Assembly (NCBI GenBank): GCA_015066705.1
Contig: SVNV01000008.1
Coordinates: forward strand, 19,079-83,078
From: Ruminococcus sp.
GTDB taxonomy: Bacteria > Bacillota > Clostridia > Oscillospirales > Ruminococcaceae
Direction of reading: 5' to 3'
Length of the DNA stretch: 64,000 nucleotides
Both the position numbers and the translations under genes were made by a program. The notes below the pieces were generated by a model that was not told the origin of the DNA, ran no database searches, and saw only the letters and a program-made list of their open reading frames with translations. Positions 1-8,358 of the stretch are shown here, piece after piece. The stretch's first letter is position 1, and each line of letters starts with the position of its first letter.

Positions 1-313
1 TCCACTTGAAAAGGTGTACGGAGTAGTAACTTTCTATTCACAGTTCTCACTTAATCCAAAGGGTAAGTACACAATTTCTGTATGTCTTGGTACAGCTTGT
101 TACGTTAAGGGTTCAGGAGATATTTTCAACAAGCTCAGCGAAGTTCTTGGTATCAAGGGCGGCGAAACAACACCTGACGGAAAGTTTTCACTTGTTGACT
201 GCCGTTGTATCGGTGCTTGCGGTCTGGCACCTGTACTTACAGTAAACGACGACGTTTACGGAAGACTTACAGTTGACGACGTTGCAGATATCCTTGCAAA
301 GTATAACGACTAA
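1..313 (+). CDS. hndA: NADH/NADP-dependent [FeFe]-hydrogenase, NuoE-like [2Fe-2S] subunit (5' partial)
   Basis: The 3' part of a NuoE/HndA/HydC-type thioredoxin-fold subunit; the reading frame is open through the window edge (frame starts at base 2), so the true start lies upstream. Visible are the two cysteine pairs that bind one [2Fe-2S] cluster, CLGTAC and CIGAC, in the order and spacing typical of this family. In the complex the subunit passes electrons between the flavin subunit and the hydrogenase. It is the first visible gene of a co-oriented operon with the HATPase gene, hndB, hndC and hndD; its TAA overlaps the next ATG by one base. Function from family knowledge; symbol follows the Desulfovibrio hnd naming. 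Confidence 0.9.
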   Translation, partial: PLEKVYGVVTFYSQFSLNPKGKYTISVCLGTACYVKGSGDIFNKLSEVLGIKGGETTPDGKFSLVDCRCIGACGLAPVLTVNDDVYGRLTVDDVADILAKYND

Positions 314-867
314 TGATGACGGAAATTTCCCTGAATATCCTCGATGTGGCACAGAATTCTGTACGTGCTGAGGCAGGTCTTATTGAAATATCGGTTGTTG
401 CCGATACAAAAAAGGACAGACTTGCGGTTACGATTAAGGACGACGGCTGCGGAATGAGCGAGGAGCAGGTAAGAAATGTCACGGACCCGTTTTTTACAAC
501 CCGTACAACAAGAAAGATTGGTCTTGGAATACCTTTTTTCAAGCAGTCGGCGGAGATTACGGGAGGAAGCTTTGAAATTAAAAGCGAACTCGGTAAAGGA
601 ACGGTTACAGAAGCAGTTTATGTGCTTTCTTCCATTGACAGAATGCCTGTTGGGGATATGACTCAGACAATACACTCCCTCGTTACTATGAATACCCATA
701 TTGATTTTGTGTATACATATGAGGTTGACGACAAGAGCTTTACACTTGACACAAGAGAATTCAAGGAAATTCTCGGAAGCTCGGATTTTGATAATCCTGA
801 GGTGTCAGGCTTTATTATGGATTTTCTCAGAGAAAATCATAGTGAGGTTTCGCCTCTTGCAAAGTAA
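313..867 (+). CDS. GHKL-type ATP-binding protein within the hydrogenase operon
   Basis: A stand-alone HATPase_c domain protein of 184 aa. Bergerat-fold motifs are visible: N box around N15 (DVAQNSVRA), G1 DDGCGM at 43-48, G2 GLGI near 71, and a GKGT motif near 95. There is no upstream dimerisation/phospho-acceptor His domain, no membrane segment and no sensor domain, so it is not a complete histidine kinase. It starts on the A of the hndA stop (TAATG), which implies translational coupling. Genes of this kind recur between the NuoE-like and thioredoxin-like subunits of clostridial hydrogenase operons, but their role there is not established as far as I know. It could act as an anti-sigma-like kinase or in enzyme assembly; both are guesses. 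Confidence 0.85.
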   Translation: MMTEISLNILDVAQNSVRAEAGLIEISVVADTKKDRLAVTIKDDGCGMSEEQVRNVTDPFFTTRTTRKIGLGIPFFKQSAEITGGSFEIKSELGKGTVTEAVYVLSSIDRMPVGDMTQTIHSLVTMNTHIDFVYTYEVDDKSFTLDTREFKEILGSSDFDNPEVSGFIMDFLRENHSEVSPLAK

Positions 868-916
868 TATTTTGGGAGTAACTTACTATTTACATTAAAT
901 TTTAGGAGGAAAAGAC

Positions 917-1291
917 ATGAAATCTTTGGCAGAACTCAAGGCTATCCGTGACAGAATGAAGGGTCAGGTAGATGTCCGTGAGGAAAATTCTGATGCTACA
1001 AGAATCGTAGTAGGTATGGCTACATGCGGTATCGCAGCAGGTGCTCGTCCTGTACTTTCTGCATTTTCAACTGCTGTTCAGGAAAGAGCACTTGAAAACG
1101 TTGCAGTAGTTCAGACAGGTTGTGTCGGACTTTGTCAGTACGAACCGATTGTAGAAGTATATAAGGCTAACGGCGAAAAGACAACTTACGTTAAGGTTAA
1201 GCCGGAAATGGTTGATGAAATCATTGACCAGCATATCATTAAGGGTAATGTTGTTACAAAATACACAATCGAGACTTCAAAGCTCGTTTAA
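917..1291 (+). CDS. hndB: Hydrogenase thioredoxin-like [2Fe-2S] subunit
   Basis: A 124-aa thioredoxin-fold ferredoxin-like protein. It carries a first Cys in MATCGIAAGA and a pair in TGCVGLC, matching the [2Fe-2S] site of HndB-type proteins and of the N-terminal domain of the next gene product. An AGGAGG ribosome site lies about 8 bases before the ATG. It sits 50 bp after the HATPase gene and 20 bp before hndC. Family knowledge places it as a small electron-transfer subunit of the NADP-reducing or bifurcating hydrogenase. The window does not show whether it forms part of a tetramer or docks transiently. Confidence 0.88.
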   Translation: MKSLAELKAIRDRMKGQVDVREENSDATRIVVGMATCGIAAGARPVLSAFSTAVQERALENVAVVQTGCVGLCQYEPIVEVYKANGEKTTYVKVKPEMVDEIIDQHIIKGNVVTKYTIETSKLV

Positions 1292-1311
1292 TTCCTGAGG
1301 AGGTAAAGTAA

Positions 1312-3123
1312 ATGTATCGTTCACATGTATTGGTTTGCGGTGGTACAGGTTGTACTTCTTCGGGAAGTGCCAAGATTATCGAAAGACTGCAGGCAGAAAT
1401 TGACGCAAACGGACTTCACGACGAAGTTCAGGTAGTAAAGACCGGTTGTTTTGGTCTTTGTGCATTGGGCCCGATTATGATTGTATATCCGGAAGGCTCA
1501 TTCTATTCAATGGTTAAGGAAGAAGATATTCCTGAGATTGTTTCTGAACATCTCCTTAAGGGCCGTATCGTTTCAAGACTTCTTTACCAGGAAACAGTAA
1601 CAGACAATGGTATCAAGGCTCTTAACGACACAGCTTTCTATAAGAAGCAGAGCAGAATCGCTCTCAGAAACTGTGGTGTTATCAACCCGGAAAATATCGA
1701 CGAATATATCGGTACAGACGGATATCAGGCTCTCGGTAAGGTTCTTACAGAAATGACTCCTGATGACGTTATCAAGGAAATCCTTGACTCAGGTCTCCGT
1801 GGAAGAGGCGGCGGCGGATTCCCGACAGGTAGAAAGTGGCAGCTCGCTAAGGACCTCGTTAAGGGTGGTCAGAAGTATGTTGCTTGTAACGCCGACGAAG
1901 GTGACCCGGGTGCATTTATGGACCGTTCAGTTCTTGAAGGTGACCCACACGTTGTTCTCGAAGCTATGGCTATCGCAGGTTACGCTATCGGCGCATCACA
2001 GGGTTATATCTATGTTCGTGCTGAATACCCAATCGCTATCGCTCGTCTTGAAATTGCTATCAAGCAGGCTCGTGAATACGGTCTCCTTGGTAAGAATATC
2101 TTTGATTCAGGCTTTGACTTTGACATCGACCTCAGACTTGGTGCCGGTGCGTTCGTATGTGGTGAAGAAACAGCTCTTATGACTTCTATCGAGGGTAACA
2201 GAGGTGAACCACGTCCACGTCCACCATTCCCAGCTGAAAAGGGTCTTTTCGGAAAGCCAACTGTACTTAACAACGTAGAAACTTATGCTAATATCCCAAG
2301 AATTATCCTTAACGGTGCTGACTGGTTCAAGTCAATCGGTACAGAAAAGTCAAAGGGTACTAAGGTATTCGCTCTCGGTGGTAAGATTAACAACACCGGT
2401 CTCGTAGAAGTTCCTATGGGTACAACACTCAGAACTGTTATCGAAGAAATCGGTGGCGGTATTCCAAACGGAAAGAAGTTCAAGGCTGCTCAGACAGGTG
2501 GTCCTTCAGGCGGATGTATCCCAATGGAACACTATGACATCGAAATTGACTACGATAACCTCATTGCTATCGGCTCAATGATGGGTTCAGGCGGACTTAT
2601 CGTTATGGACGAAGACAGCTGTATGGTTGACATCGCTAAGTTCTTCCTCGAATTTACAGTTGATGAATCATGTGGTAAGTGTACACCTTGCCGTATCGGT
2701 ACAAAGAGACTTTATGAGCTCCTTGACAAGATTACAAAGGGTAAGGGAACTCTTGAAGATATCGACAAGATGGAAAAGCTCTGCTACTACATTAAGGAAA
2801 ATTCACTCTGTGGTCTCGGACAGACAGCTCCAAACCCTGTTCTTTCAACACTTAAGTTCTTCAGAGACGAATATATCGCTCACGTTGTTGATAAGAAGTG
2901 TCCTGCCGGCGTATGTAAGGACCTCCTTTCATTCAGCATCGAAAAGGATAAGTGTATCGGTTGTGGTATGTGTGCTAAACAGTGTCCTGCTAACGCTATC
3001 ACAAAGACAGACTATGTTGCACCTGGTAAGAAGCTTCCTGCACTTGAAATCGACACAGCTAAGTGTGTTAAGTGTGGAGCTTGTATCGAAAAATGTAAGT
3101 TCGGTGCAATCGTTAAGAAGTAA
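1312..3123 (+). CDS. hndC: Hydrogenase flavin/NAD(P)-binding subunit, NuoF-like
   Basis: A 603-aa HydB/HndC-type subunit. Domain order: N-terminal thioredoxin-like [2Fe-2S] domain (CGGTGC, then TGCFGLC near 46-50), NuoF core with the glycine-rich FMN/NADH site (LRGRGGGGFPTGRKW, about 160-175) and NADEGDPGAF near 195, then CGEETAL, the NuoF [4Fe-4S] motif CGKCTPCRIGT, and two C-terminal [4Fe-4S] motifs (CIGCGMCAKQC and CVKCGACIEKC). Length and architecture fit bifurcating-hydrogenase beta subunits. It oxidises or reduces NAD(P)H at FMN and relays electrons to ferredoxin and the HndD subunit. A good AGGAGG site precedes the ATG. Cytosolic; operon with hndD 18 bp downstream. Confidence 0.95.
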   Translation: MYRSHVLVCGGTGCTSSGSAKIIERLQAEIDANGLHDEVQVVKTGCFGLCALGPIMIVYPEGSFYSMVKEEDIPEIVSEHLLKGRIVSRLLYQETVTDNGIKALNDTAFYKKQSRIALRNCGVINPENIDEYIGTDGYQALGKVLTEMTPDDVIKEILDSGLRGRGGGGFPTGRKWQLAKDLVKGGQKYVACNADEGDPGAFMDRSVLEGDPHVVLEAMAIAGYAIGASQGYIYVRAEYPIAIARLEIAIKQAREYGLLGKNIFDSGFDFDIDLRLGAGAFVCGEETALMTSIEGNRGEPRPRPPFPAEKGLFGKPTVLNNVETYANIPRIILNGADWFKSIGTEKSKGTKVFALGGKINNTGLVEVPMGTTLRTVIEEIGGGIPNGKKFKAAQTGGPSGGCIPMEHYDIEIDYDNLIAIGSMMGSGGLIVMDEDSCMVDIAKFFLEFTVDESCGKCTPCRIGTKRLYELLDKITKGKGTLEDIDKMEKLCYYIKENSLCGLGQTAPNPVLSTLKFFRDEYIAHVVDKKCPAGVCKDLLSFSIEKDKCIGCGMCAKQCPANAITKTDYVAPGKKLPALEIDTAKCVKCGACIEKCKFGAIVKK

Positions 3124-3141
3124 ACAGGAGGAAAAAGAGAA

Positions 3142-4890
3142 ATGGATATGGTTAATATTAAAATCAATGGCGTGGCTGTATCTGCTCCTAAGGGTTCAAC
3201 AATCCTTGAAGCAGCAAGACTCGCTGCAATAGAAATTCCTACCCTTTGCTTCCTCAAGGAAATCAACGAAATCGGTGCTTGCCGTATTTGTGTTGTAGAA
3301 GTTAAGGGAGCAAGAAGCCTTGTTGCATCTTGCGTATACCCTATTTTTGAGGGTATGGAGGTTTTCACAAACACTCCTAAGGTTATCGAATCAAGAAAGC
3401 AGACTCTCCAGCTTATCCTTTCAAACCATGACAGAAAGTGTCTTTCATGCGTAAGAAGCGGTAACTGTGAACTCCAGAAGCTTTGTAACGACCTGGGTGT
3501 AGAAGATGAAAACTACTACGAAGGCACTAAGAATGAATATGAAATCGACACAACAGCTGCACATATGATTAGAGATAACAATAAGTGTATTCTTTGTAGA
3601 AGATGTTCAGCTATCTGTGAAAAGACACAGAAAATCGGTGTTATCGGCGCAAACGAAAGAGGATTCAGAACAAATATCGGTTCTGCATTTGATATGGGCC
3701 TTGGCGAAACTTCATGTGTAAGCTGTGGTCAGTGTATCGCTGTATGTCCTGTTGGCGCACTCACAGAAAAGGATAACACAACTGAAATCTTTGAAGCTAT
3801 TGCTGACCCAACAAAGACAGTTATCGTTCAGACAGCTCCTGCTGTAAGAGCAGCTCTCGGCGAAGCATTTGGTATGCCAATCGGTACAAATGCAGAAGGC
3901 AAGATGGTTGCAGCTCTCAGAAGACTTGGCTTTGACAAGGTATTTGATACTGACTTTGCTGCTGACCTTACAATTATGGAAGAAGCTCACGAATTCCTCG
4001 ACAGAGTTAAGAACGGCGGTAAGCTCCCACTTATCACATCTTGCTCACCTGGATGGATTAAGTACTGTGAACACTACTTCCCAGATATGACAGAAAACCT
4101 TTCAAGCTGTAAGTCACCAATGCAGATGTTTGGTGCTACTGCTAAGACATACTACGCTGAAAAGATGGGTATCGACCCTAAGGATATGGTAGTAGTTGCA
4201 GTTATGCCATGTACTGCTAAGAAGTTTGAAATCGGCAGAGATGATATGGATGCCGCAGGTGTAGCTGACGTTGACTTTGCTATCACAACAAGAGAACTTG
4301 CAAGAATGATTGACAGAGCTGGTATCAAGTACGACAGACTTCCAGAAGAAGAATTTGACGCTCCACTTGGAATTTCAACTGGTGCTGCTGTTATCTTCGG
4401 TGCTACCGGTGGTGTTATGGAAGCTGCTCTCAGAACAGCTGTTGAAACACTTACAGGCGAAACTCTTCCTAAGCTTGAATTTGAAGAGGTAAGAGGAACT
4501 GAGGGAATCAAGGAAGCTACTTACAACGTTGCTGGTATGGACGTTAAGGTTGCAGTTGTTTCAGGTCTCGGAAACGCAAGAGAGCTTCTTACAAAGGTTA
4601 AGAACGGCGAAGCAGATTACCACTTCATCGAAATCATGGGATGTCCTGGCGGTTGTGTAAATGGTGGTGGACAGCCACAGCAGCCTGCTTACGTTCGTAA
4701 CACTGTTGACATCAAGGCACTCAGAGCTAAGGTTCTTTATGACCTCGACGCTTCAATGCCTGTAAGAAAGTCACACGAAAACGAAGGCATCAAGCAGCTT
4801 TACGCTGAATTCTTCGGTGAACCGGGTTCAGAAAAGGCTCATCACATCCTCCACACAACTTATGTTAAGAGAGGACTCTATAACAACTAA
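3142..4890 (+). CDS. hndD: [FeFe]-hydrogenase catalytic subunit
   Basis: A 582-aa [FeFe]-hydrogenase. In order: N-terminal plant-type [2Fe-2S] domain, His-Cys3 [4Fe-4S] site (HDRKCLSCVRSGNC), two ferredoxin-type [4Fe-4S] motifs (CILCRRCSAIC and CVSCGQCIAVC), then the H-cluster domain with L1 TSCSPGW, L2 MPCTAKKFE and L3 GCPGGCVNGGGQP, followed by a short C-terminal small-subunit-like region. All cysteine ligands expected for an active H cluster are present. Together with the NuoE/NuoF-like partners this is the group A3 arrangement (electron-confurcating or NAD(P)-linked); the electron acceptor cannot be read from sequence. The maturases hydEFG are not in the window. Confidence 0.96.
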   Translation: MDMVNIKINGVAVSAPKGSTILEAARLAAIEIPTLCFLKEINEIGACRICVVEVKGARSLVASCVYPIFEGMEVFTNTPKVIESRKQTLQLILSNHDRKCLSCVRSGNCELQKLCNDLGVEDENYYEGTKNEYEIDTTAAHMIRDNNKCILCRRCSAICEKTQKIGVIGANERGFRTNIGSAFDMGLGETSCVSCGQCIAVCPVGALTEKDNTTEIFEAIADPTKTVIVQTAPAVRAALGEAFGMPIGTNAEGKMVAALRRLGFDKVFDTDFAADLTIMEEAHEFLDRVKNGGKLPLITSCSPGWIKYCEHYFPDMTENLSSCKSPMQMFGATAKTYYAEKMGIDPKDMVVVAVMPCTAKKFEIGRDDMDAAGVADVDFAITTRELARMIDRAGIKYDRLPEEEFDAPLGISTGAAVIFGATGGVMEAALRTAVETLTGETLPKLEFEEVRGTEGIKEATYNVAGMDVKVAVVSGLGNARELLTKVKNGEADYHFIEIMGCPGGCVNGGGQPQQPAYVRNTVDIKALRAKVLYDLDASMPVRKSHENEGIKQLYAEFFGEPGSEKAHHILHTTYVKRGLYNN

Positions 4891-4991
4891 CCGGCGAGTC
4901 GCCGGTGACACCTCTCCTTTTTTCTCATTTGTGAGGGCAAATGCCTTTGAGTGACGGAGGGGGGGAACGAAAATTCTTATTCAGAATTTTC
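4891..4991. repeat. Degenerate intergenic palindrome cluster after hndD
   Basis: Directly after the hndD stop stands a perfect 15-base palindrome (CCGGCGA-G-TCGCCGG, 4891-4905 region), then GTGACACCTCTCC, a small GGCA-AA-TGCC stem, GACGGAGGGGG, and a GAAAATTC/GAATTTTC stem ending near 4991. The order palindromic arm then GTGNCACCT recurs at 42886-42910. This looks like a decayed copy of a GC-rich intergenic repeat family rather than a gene. No coding sequence is supported here. Confidence 0.55.
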
Positions 4992-5008
4992 TTAAAAAGT
5001 CAAAATTA

Positions 5009-5038
5009 AGAGCAGGATTTGATGTCCTGCTCTTTTTG
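5009..5038 (+). terminator. Intrinsic terminator of the hydrogenase operon
   Basis: Nine-base stem AGAGCAGGA / TCCTGCTCT with a seven-base loop, followed by TTTTTG. It is the first strong T-tailed hairpin after hndD. Confidence 0.85.
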
Positions 5039-5056
5039 TTTGACATTATATCTCTT

Positions 5057-5081
5057 CTCCCCTCGCCTAAGGCGAAGGGAG
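5057..5081. repeat. Short GC-rich palindrome
   Basis: CTCCC-CTCGCCT mirrored as AGGCGAAGGGAG around a single base (one mismatch). No T tail, so not an obvious terminator; it resembles arms of the GC-rich intergenic repeats elsewhere in the window. Confidence 0.45.
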
Positions 5082-5098
5082 GCATCGACAGCTTTTGT

Positions 5099-5127
5099 TT
5101 GACAACGTATACGAAAGGTGTTATAAT
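5099..5127 (+). promoter_or_regulatory. Sigma-A-type promoter of the radical-SAM gene
   Basis: TTGACA (5099-5104), 17-bp spacer, TATAAT (5122-5127): consensus at both boxes. Start of transcription expected near 5134, about 26 bases before the ATG. Confidence 0.85.
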
Positions 5128-5159
5128 GAGTTAGTAAAAATTCAAAAAGGATTGATTTT

Positions 5160-5762
5160 ATGGCTGAAAATATAACATACATTGTAGGAAACAAGCTTTA
5201 TGTAAACCTTACAAACAAATGCCCTTGTAACTGTACATTCTGTATAAGAAACAATGGTGACGGGGTTTACGGCTCAGATTCCTTATGGCTTGACCACGAC
5301 CCTGACAGTATTGAAGCGATTGAGGATTTGAAAAAGCGAGACCTCACAAGCTTTGAGGAAGTAATTTTCTGTGGTTACGGTGAGCCTACGGAAGCCCTTG
5401 ACGTTATGCTTGAATGTTGCAGATACATCAAGTCTGTGGGAAACATTCCAACAAGGCTTAACACAAACGGACTTTCTGACCTTATAAACAAAAAAGAAAC
5501 CGCACCACTTCTCAAAGGACTTGTGGATACGGTTTCGATAAGTCTTAATGCACCTACTGAGGCCGAATACAACGCAGTTACACGTCCATCTTTTGAGGGA
5601 GCCTTTGACGCTATGCAGAAGTTTGCTGTAAGCTGTCTTGAACACGTGCCAAACGTGATGATGACGGTTGTTGACGTAATCGGCGAGGAGCAGGTTGAAA
5701 GAGCAAAAGCATTATGCGAAAAACTCGGTGTGAAACTGAGAGTAAGACCTTACGAGGGTTAA
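5160..5762 (+). CDS. TatD-linked radical SAM protein
   Basis: A 200-aa small radical-SAM protein. The N-terminus has the CX3CX2C cluster motif inside NKCPCNCTFCIRN (about 19-31), followed by DGVYGSDSLWL, EVIFCGYGEPTE and LNTNGLSDL, matching the family named 'TatD-associated radical SAM protein' (TIGR04038-like). The family is usually encoded beside tatD; no tatD is present here, where the gene follows the hydrogenase operon on its own consensus promoter. Ribosome site AAGGA lies ahead of the ATG. Substrate is unknown for the family; a role in DNA/RNA-end or tRNA-related chemistry is only suggested by the usual tatD link. Confidence 0.85.
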   Translation: MAENITYIVGNKLYVNLTNKCPCNCTFCIRNNGDGVYGSDSLWLDHDPDSIEAIEDLKKRDLTSFEEVIFCGYGEPTEALDVMLECCRYIKSVGNIPTRLNTNGLSDLINKKETAPLLKGLVDTVSISLNAPTEAEYNAVTRPSFEGAFDAMQKFAVSCLEHVPNVMMTVVDVIGEEQVERAKALCEKLGVKLRVRPYEG

Positions 5763-5773
5763 CTAAAAAAACA

Positions 5774-5802
5774 AGGGTACCGAGTTTGTCACTCGGTACC
5801 CT
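5774..5802 (-). terminator. Intrinsic terminator between convergent genes
   Basis: Perfect 11-bp stem AGGGTACCGAG / CTCGGTACCCT. The minus-strand copy is followed by TTGTTTTTTT, so it mainly ends the minus gene at 5821-6372; the plus-strand tail (TTTAGT) is weak. Confidence 0.8.
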
Positions 5803-5820
5803 TTAGTCATATATTTGGTT

Positions 5821-6372
5821 TTATGTATGCGCAAGCTCCATTTTGATTTCGTCAAGCTGTCTGAGGTCACCCTGATAAACAAGCTTTGCGTTTTCAAGAT
5901 ATCTGAAATCGTCAGGTCTTACAAGGAGTAAATCCTTGTCAAACTTGGCAATTTCACACTCAGTGAGGATTTTTGCAACCCACTGTGAACAGATAAAATG
6001 ATTTTTTCTATGTATCTGGATACCGAAGGCAAGTGCAAGAAGCCCCACCACATTATAGCCATACGTTTTTGAGGAATTTTTAAAATGAGCAATCAGTTCA
6101 AGATATTTTTCATACTGCTTTTCAGTAACGTCAAAGCTGTACACCTCGCAAGGCACGTTGTTGAACATTTCAAAAACCCCGACGTCAGATTCGTTTACAA
6201 AGCCCGCAGGAATAGGAGTTCTCTTGAACTTTCTGCAAAAGCTGTAGATTTCATAAAGTCCCTCGTCGCTTGTGATGGAAGTGTGATTGTACGGAGCTTT
6301 TGTTATAAACTTAATTATTTTTGCAGGCACAGTACCGGTCTGCGTTAAAATAACATAAATTTTCTTAGACAT
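5821..6372 (-). CDS. YiiX/YebB-like permuted papain-fold (NlpC/P60 superfamily) enzyme
   Basis: A 183-aa protein of the circularly permuted NlpC/P60-like group (former DUF830). The expected His lies in PYNHTSI (about 27-33) and the catalytic Cys in HFICSQWV (about 126-133), the permuted His-first, Cys-later order. No signal peptide or membrane segment, so it is probably cytosolic; related enzymes act on amide or ester bonds of lipids or peptides, and the substrate here is unknown. It is a single-gene unit with its own promoter, whose -35 box lies in a 19-bp palindrome that matches the operator of the xre/58-aa pair at 20.1 kb, so repression by that Xre protein is a testable inference. Confidence 0.75.
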   Translation of the reverse strand: MSKKIYVILTQTGTVPAKIIKFITKAPYNHTSITSDEGLYEIYSFCRKFKRTPIPAGFVNESDVGVFEMFNNVPCEVYSFDVTEKQYEKYLELIAHFKNSSKTYGYNVVGLLALAFGIQIHRKNHFICSQWVAKILTECEIAKFDKDLLLVRPDDFRYLENAKLVYQGDLRQLDEIKMELAHT

Positions 6373-6433
6373 AACGATTTATCCTAACTTATATATTACG
6401 GAAACACCGCTTAATTACAAACTTACAAATATC

Positions 6434-6464
6434 ATTATACACCTCTGTAGACTATTTGTCTACA
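6434..6464 (-). promoter_or_regulatory. Promoter with embedded 19-bp operator-like palindrome
   Basis: On the minus strand: -35 TAGACA (6462-6457), 17-bp spacer, -10 TATAAT (6439-6434). The palindrome TGTAGAC-N5-GTCTACA covers 6446-6464, i.e. the -35 box and part of the spacer, the classic repressor position. Its core GACTATTTGTC (6450-6460) is identical over 11 bases to 20105-20115. Confidence 0.7.
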
Positions 6465-6537
6465 AATAACAGAATTATTTATTTAATTTTTTCGACTCGT
6501 ACACCATTTTGTAAAATTTAGCAATTTTCCGTCAAAA

Positions 6538-6565
6538 AAACTCACCATTTAAGAATGGTGAGTTT
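6538..6565 (-). terminator. Intrinsic terminator of the hisS-aspS operon
   Basis: Perfect stem AAACTCACCATT / AATGGTGAGTTT with a four-base loop; the minus strand continues with TTTTTTTGA. It lies just past the aspS stop. Confidence 0.85.
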
Positions 6566-6571
6566 TTTGAA

Positions 6572-8353
6572 TTATTCGTTATTAGTAGTTTTGATATAAA
6601 GCTCTTCGAGCTGTTTTTCGTCAACCACTGACGGGCAGGCACTCATAAGCTCGCTTGCATTCTGAACCTTAGGGAATGCCACAACGTCACGGAGAGAATC
6701 AGCGCCACACATAATCATTGAAATTCTGTCGAGGCCGATACCCATACCACCGTGAGGAGGTGCAGCGTACTTATATGCGTCAACAAGGAAGCCGAACTTC
6801 AAAGCGATTTCCTCTTCGGTAAGTCCCAGTGCTTCAAACATTTTCTGCTGAAGCTCGTAGTCTGTAATTCTCATTGAGCCACTTGAAAGCTCTGTTCCGT
6901 TAAGAACCAAGTCCCAAGCCTTAGCACGAACATTTCCAGGGTCAGAATCAAGGTATTCAAGACATTCTTCCATTGGCATTGTGAATGGGTGGTGCATAGC
7001 AACCCACTTTCCGCTGTCTTCGTCCCACTCAAAGAATGGCATTTCAGTAATCCATACGAAATTATATGTGTCCTCAGGAATGATTTCAAGACGCTTTGCA
7101 ACGATAAGTCTTACAGCGCCCATAACAGGGAGTGCAACCTTATTCTTGTCAGCAGCGATAAGCACCAAATCGCCCGTTTCTGCACCGATTTCAGAGAGAA
7201 GCTTAGCTGTCTGTTCGTCCGTCATAAACTTTTTGAATGAGCAGTTTGCGCCTTCCTCTGTACATCTGATATAAGCAAGTCCCTTAGCGCCGATACCCTT
7301 AGCGTGTTCAATGAGCTTGTCGATTTCTTTTCTTGTATAAACCTTTGATGCGTCCTTGGCTACGATAGCACGGACACTTCCACCGTTAGCGATAGCATCA
7401 GCAAAAACAGGGAATTCGATGTCCTTAACCATTTCGGTGATGTCCATAATTTCCATTCCGAAACGTGTATCAGGCTTGTCTGAGCCGTACTTGTTCATAG
7501 AGTCAGCAAAAGTAAGCTTTGGAATAGGTGTAGCAATTTCCTTACCCATAACCTCTTTGAAAAGTCTTACAACATAGCCTTCGATACAGTTCTGGATATC
7601 TTCCGCATCAACAAAGGACATTTCAAGGTCAACCTGTGTGAATTCAGGCTGTCTGTCAGCTCTCAGGTCTTCGTCACGGAAGCATCTTGCAAGCTGAATA
7701 TATCTGTCGTAGCCTGAAATCATAAGGAGCTGTTTGTAAATCTGTGGTGACTGTGGGAGAGCATAGAATTTTCCCGGGTGAACTCTTGACGGAACGAGAT
7801 AGTCTCTTGCACCCTCTGGAGTAGATTTCATCATCATAGGAGTTTCAATCTCCAGAAATCCGTTTTCATAGAAATACTCTCTTGTAACCTGAGCAATTTT
7901 ATGTCTTGTGATAATATTCTTCTGAAGTCTTGGATTTCTCAAATCGAGGTATCTGTATTTGAGCTTCAATTCCTCATTAACCTTATCGCTGTTTGTAACC
8001 TCAAAAGGAGGTGTCTGTGCCTTTGAAAGCACTCTCAAATCAGTTACAAAAATTTCTACCTGACCTGTTTTGAGCTTGTCGTTTACGCTTTCACGCTGCT
8101 TAACAACGCCCTTGGCCATAAGAACGTATTCGCTTTTGCAGGACTGTGCCTTTTCAAAAATATTCTTATCTGTAGTTTCGTCAAAGGTAAGCTGAACAAC
8201 GCCTGTTCTGTCACGGAGAACAATAAACACAAGTCCGCCCTTGTCACGTACTCTGTCAACAAAGCCTCCTACTACAACCTCGCTACCCTCAACAAGAGGA
8301 ATTTCCCCACAGTAATGGGTTCTGCGAAGTCCTTTCATTGTATCGTTTGCCAT
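6572..8353 (-). CDS. aspS: Aspartyl-tRNA synthetase
   Basis: 593 aa, full length for a bacterial-type AspRS: N-terminal OB-fold anticodon domain (GGFVDRVRDKGGLVF), class II motif 2 FRDEDLRADRQPEFTQ, a GAD insertion domain typical of bacterial enzymes, and motif 3 GMGIGLDRISM near the C-terminus. It charges tRNA-Asp (one such tRNA gene lies at 14511-14587). I place the start at the ATG of MANDTMK because AAGGA lies about 9 bases upstream; an ATG nine bases earlier is too close to it. Last gene of the operon hisS - 103 aa - 172 aa - aspS. Whether it also charges Asn-tRNA (gatCAB pathway) cannot be judged here. Confidence 0.96.
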   Translation of the reverse strand: MANDTMKGLRRTHYCGEIPLVEGSEVVVGGFVDRVRDKGGLVFIVLRDRTGVVQLTFDETTDKNIFEKAQSCKSEYVLMAKGVVKQRESVNDKLKTGQVEIFVTDLRVLSKAQTPPFEVTNSDKVNEELKLKYRYLDLRNPRLQKNIITRHKIAQVTREYFYENGFLEIETPMMMKSTPEGARDYLVPSRVHPGKFYALPQSPQIYKQLLMISGYDRYIQLARCFRDEDLRADRQPEFTQVDLEMSFVDAEDIQNCIEGYVVRLFKEVMGKEIATPIPKLTFADSMNKYGSDKPDTRFGMEIMDITEMVKDIEFPVFADAIANGGSVRAIVAKDASKVYTRKEIDKLIEHAKGIGAKGLAYIRCTEEGANCSFKKFMTDEQTAKLLSEIGAETGDLVLIAADKNKVALPVMGAVRLIVAKRLEIIPEDTYNFVWITEMPFFEWDEDSGKWVAMHHPFTMPMEECLEYLDSDPGNVRAKAWDLVLNGTELSSGSMRITDYELQQKMFEALGLTEEEIALKFGFLVDAYKYAAPPHGGMGIGLDRISMIMCGADSLRDVVAFPKVQNASELMSACPSVVDEKQLEELYIKTTNNE

Positions 8354-8358
8354 AAAAA

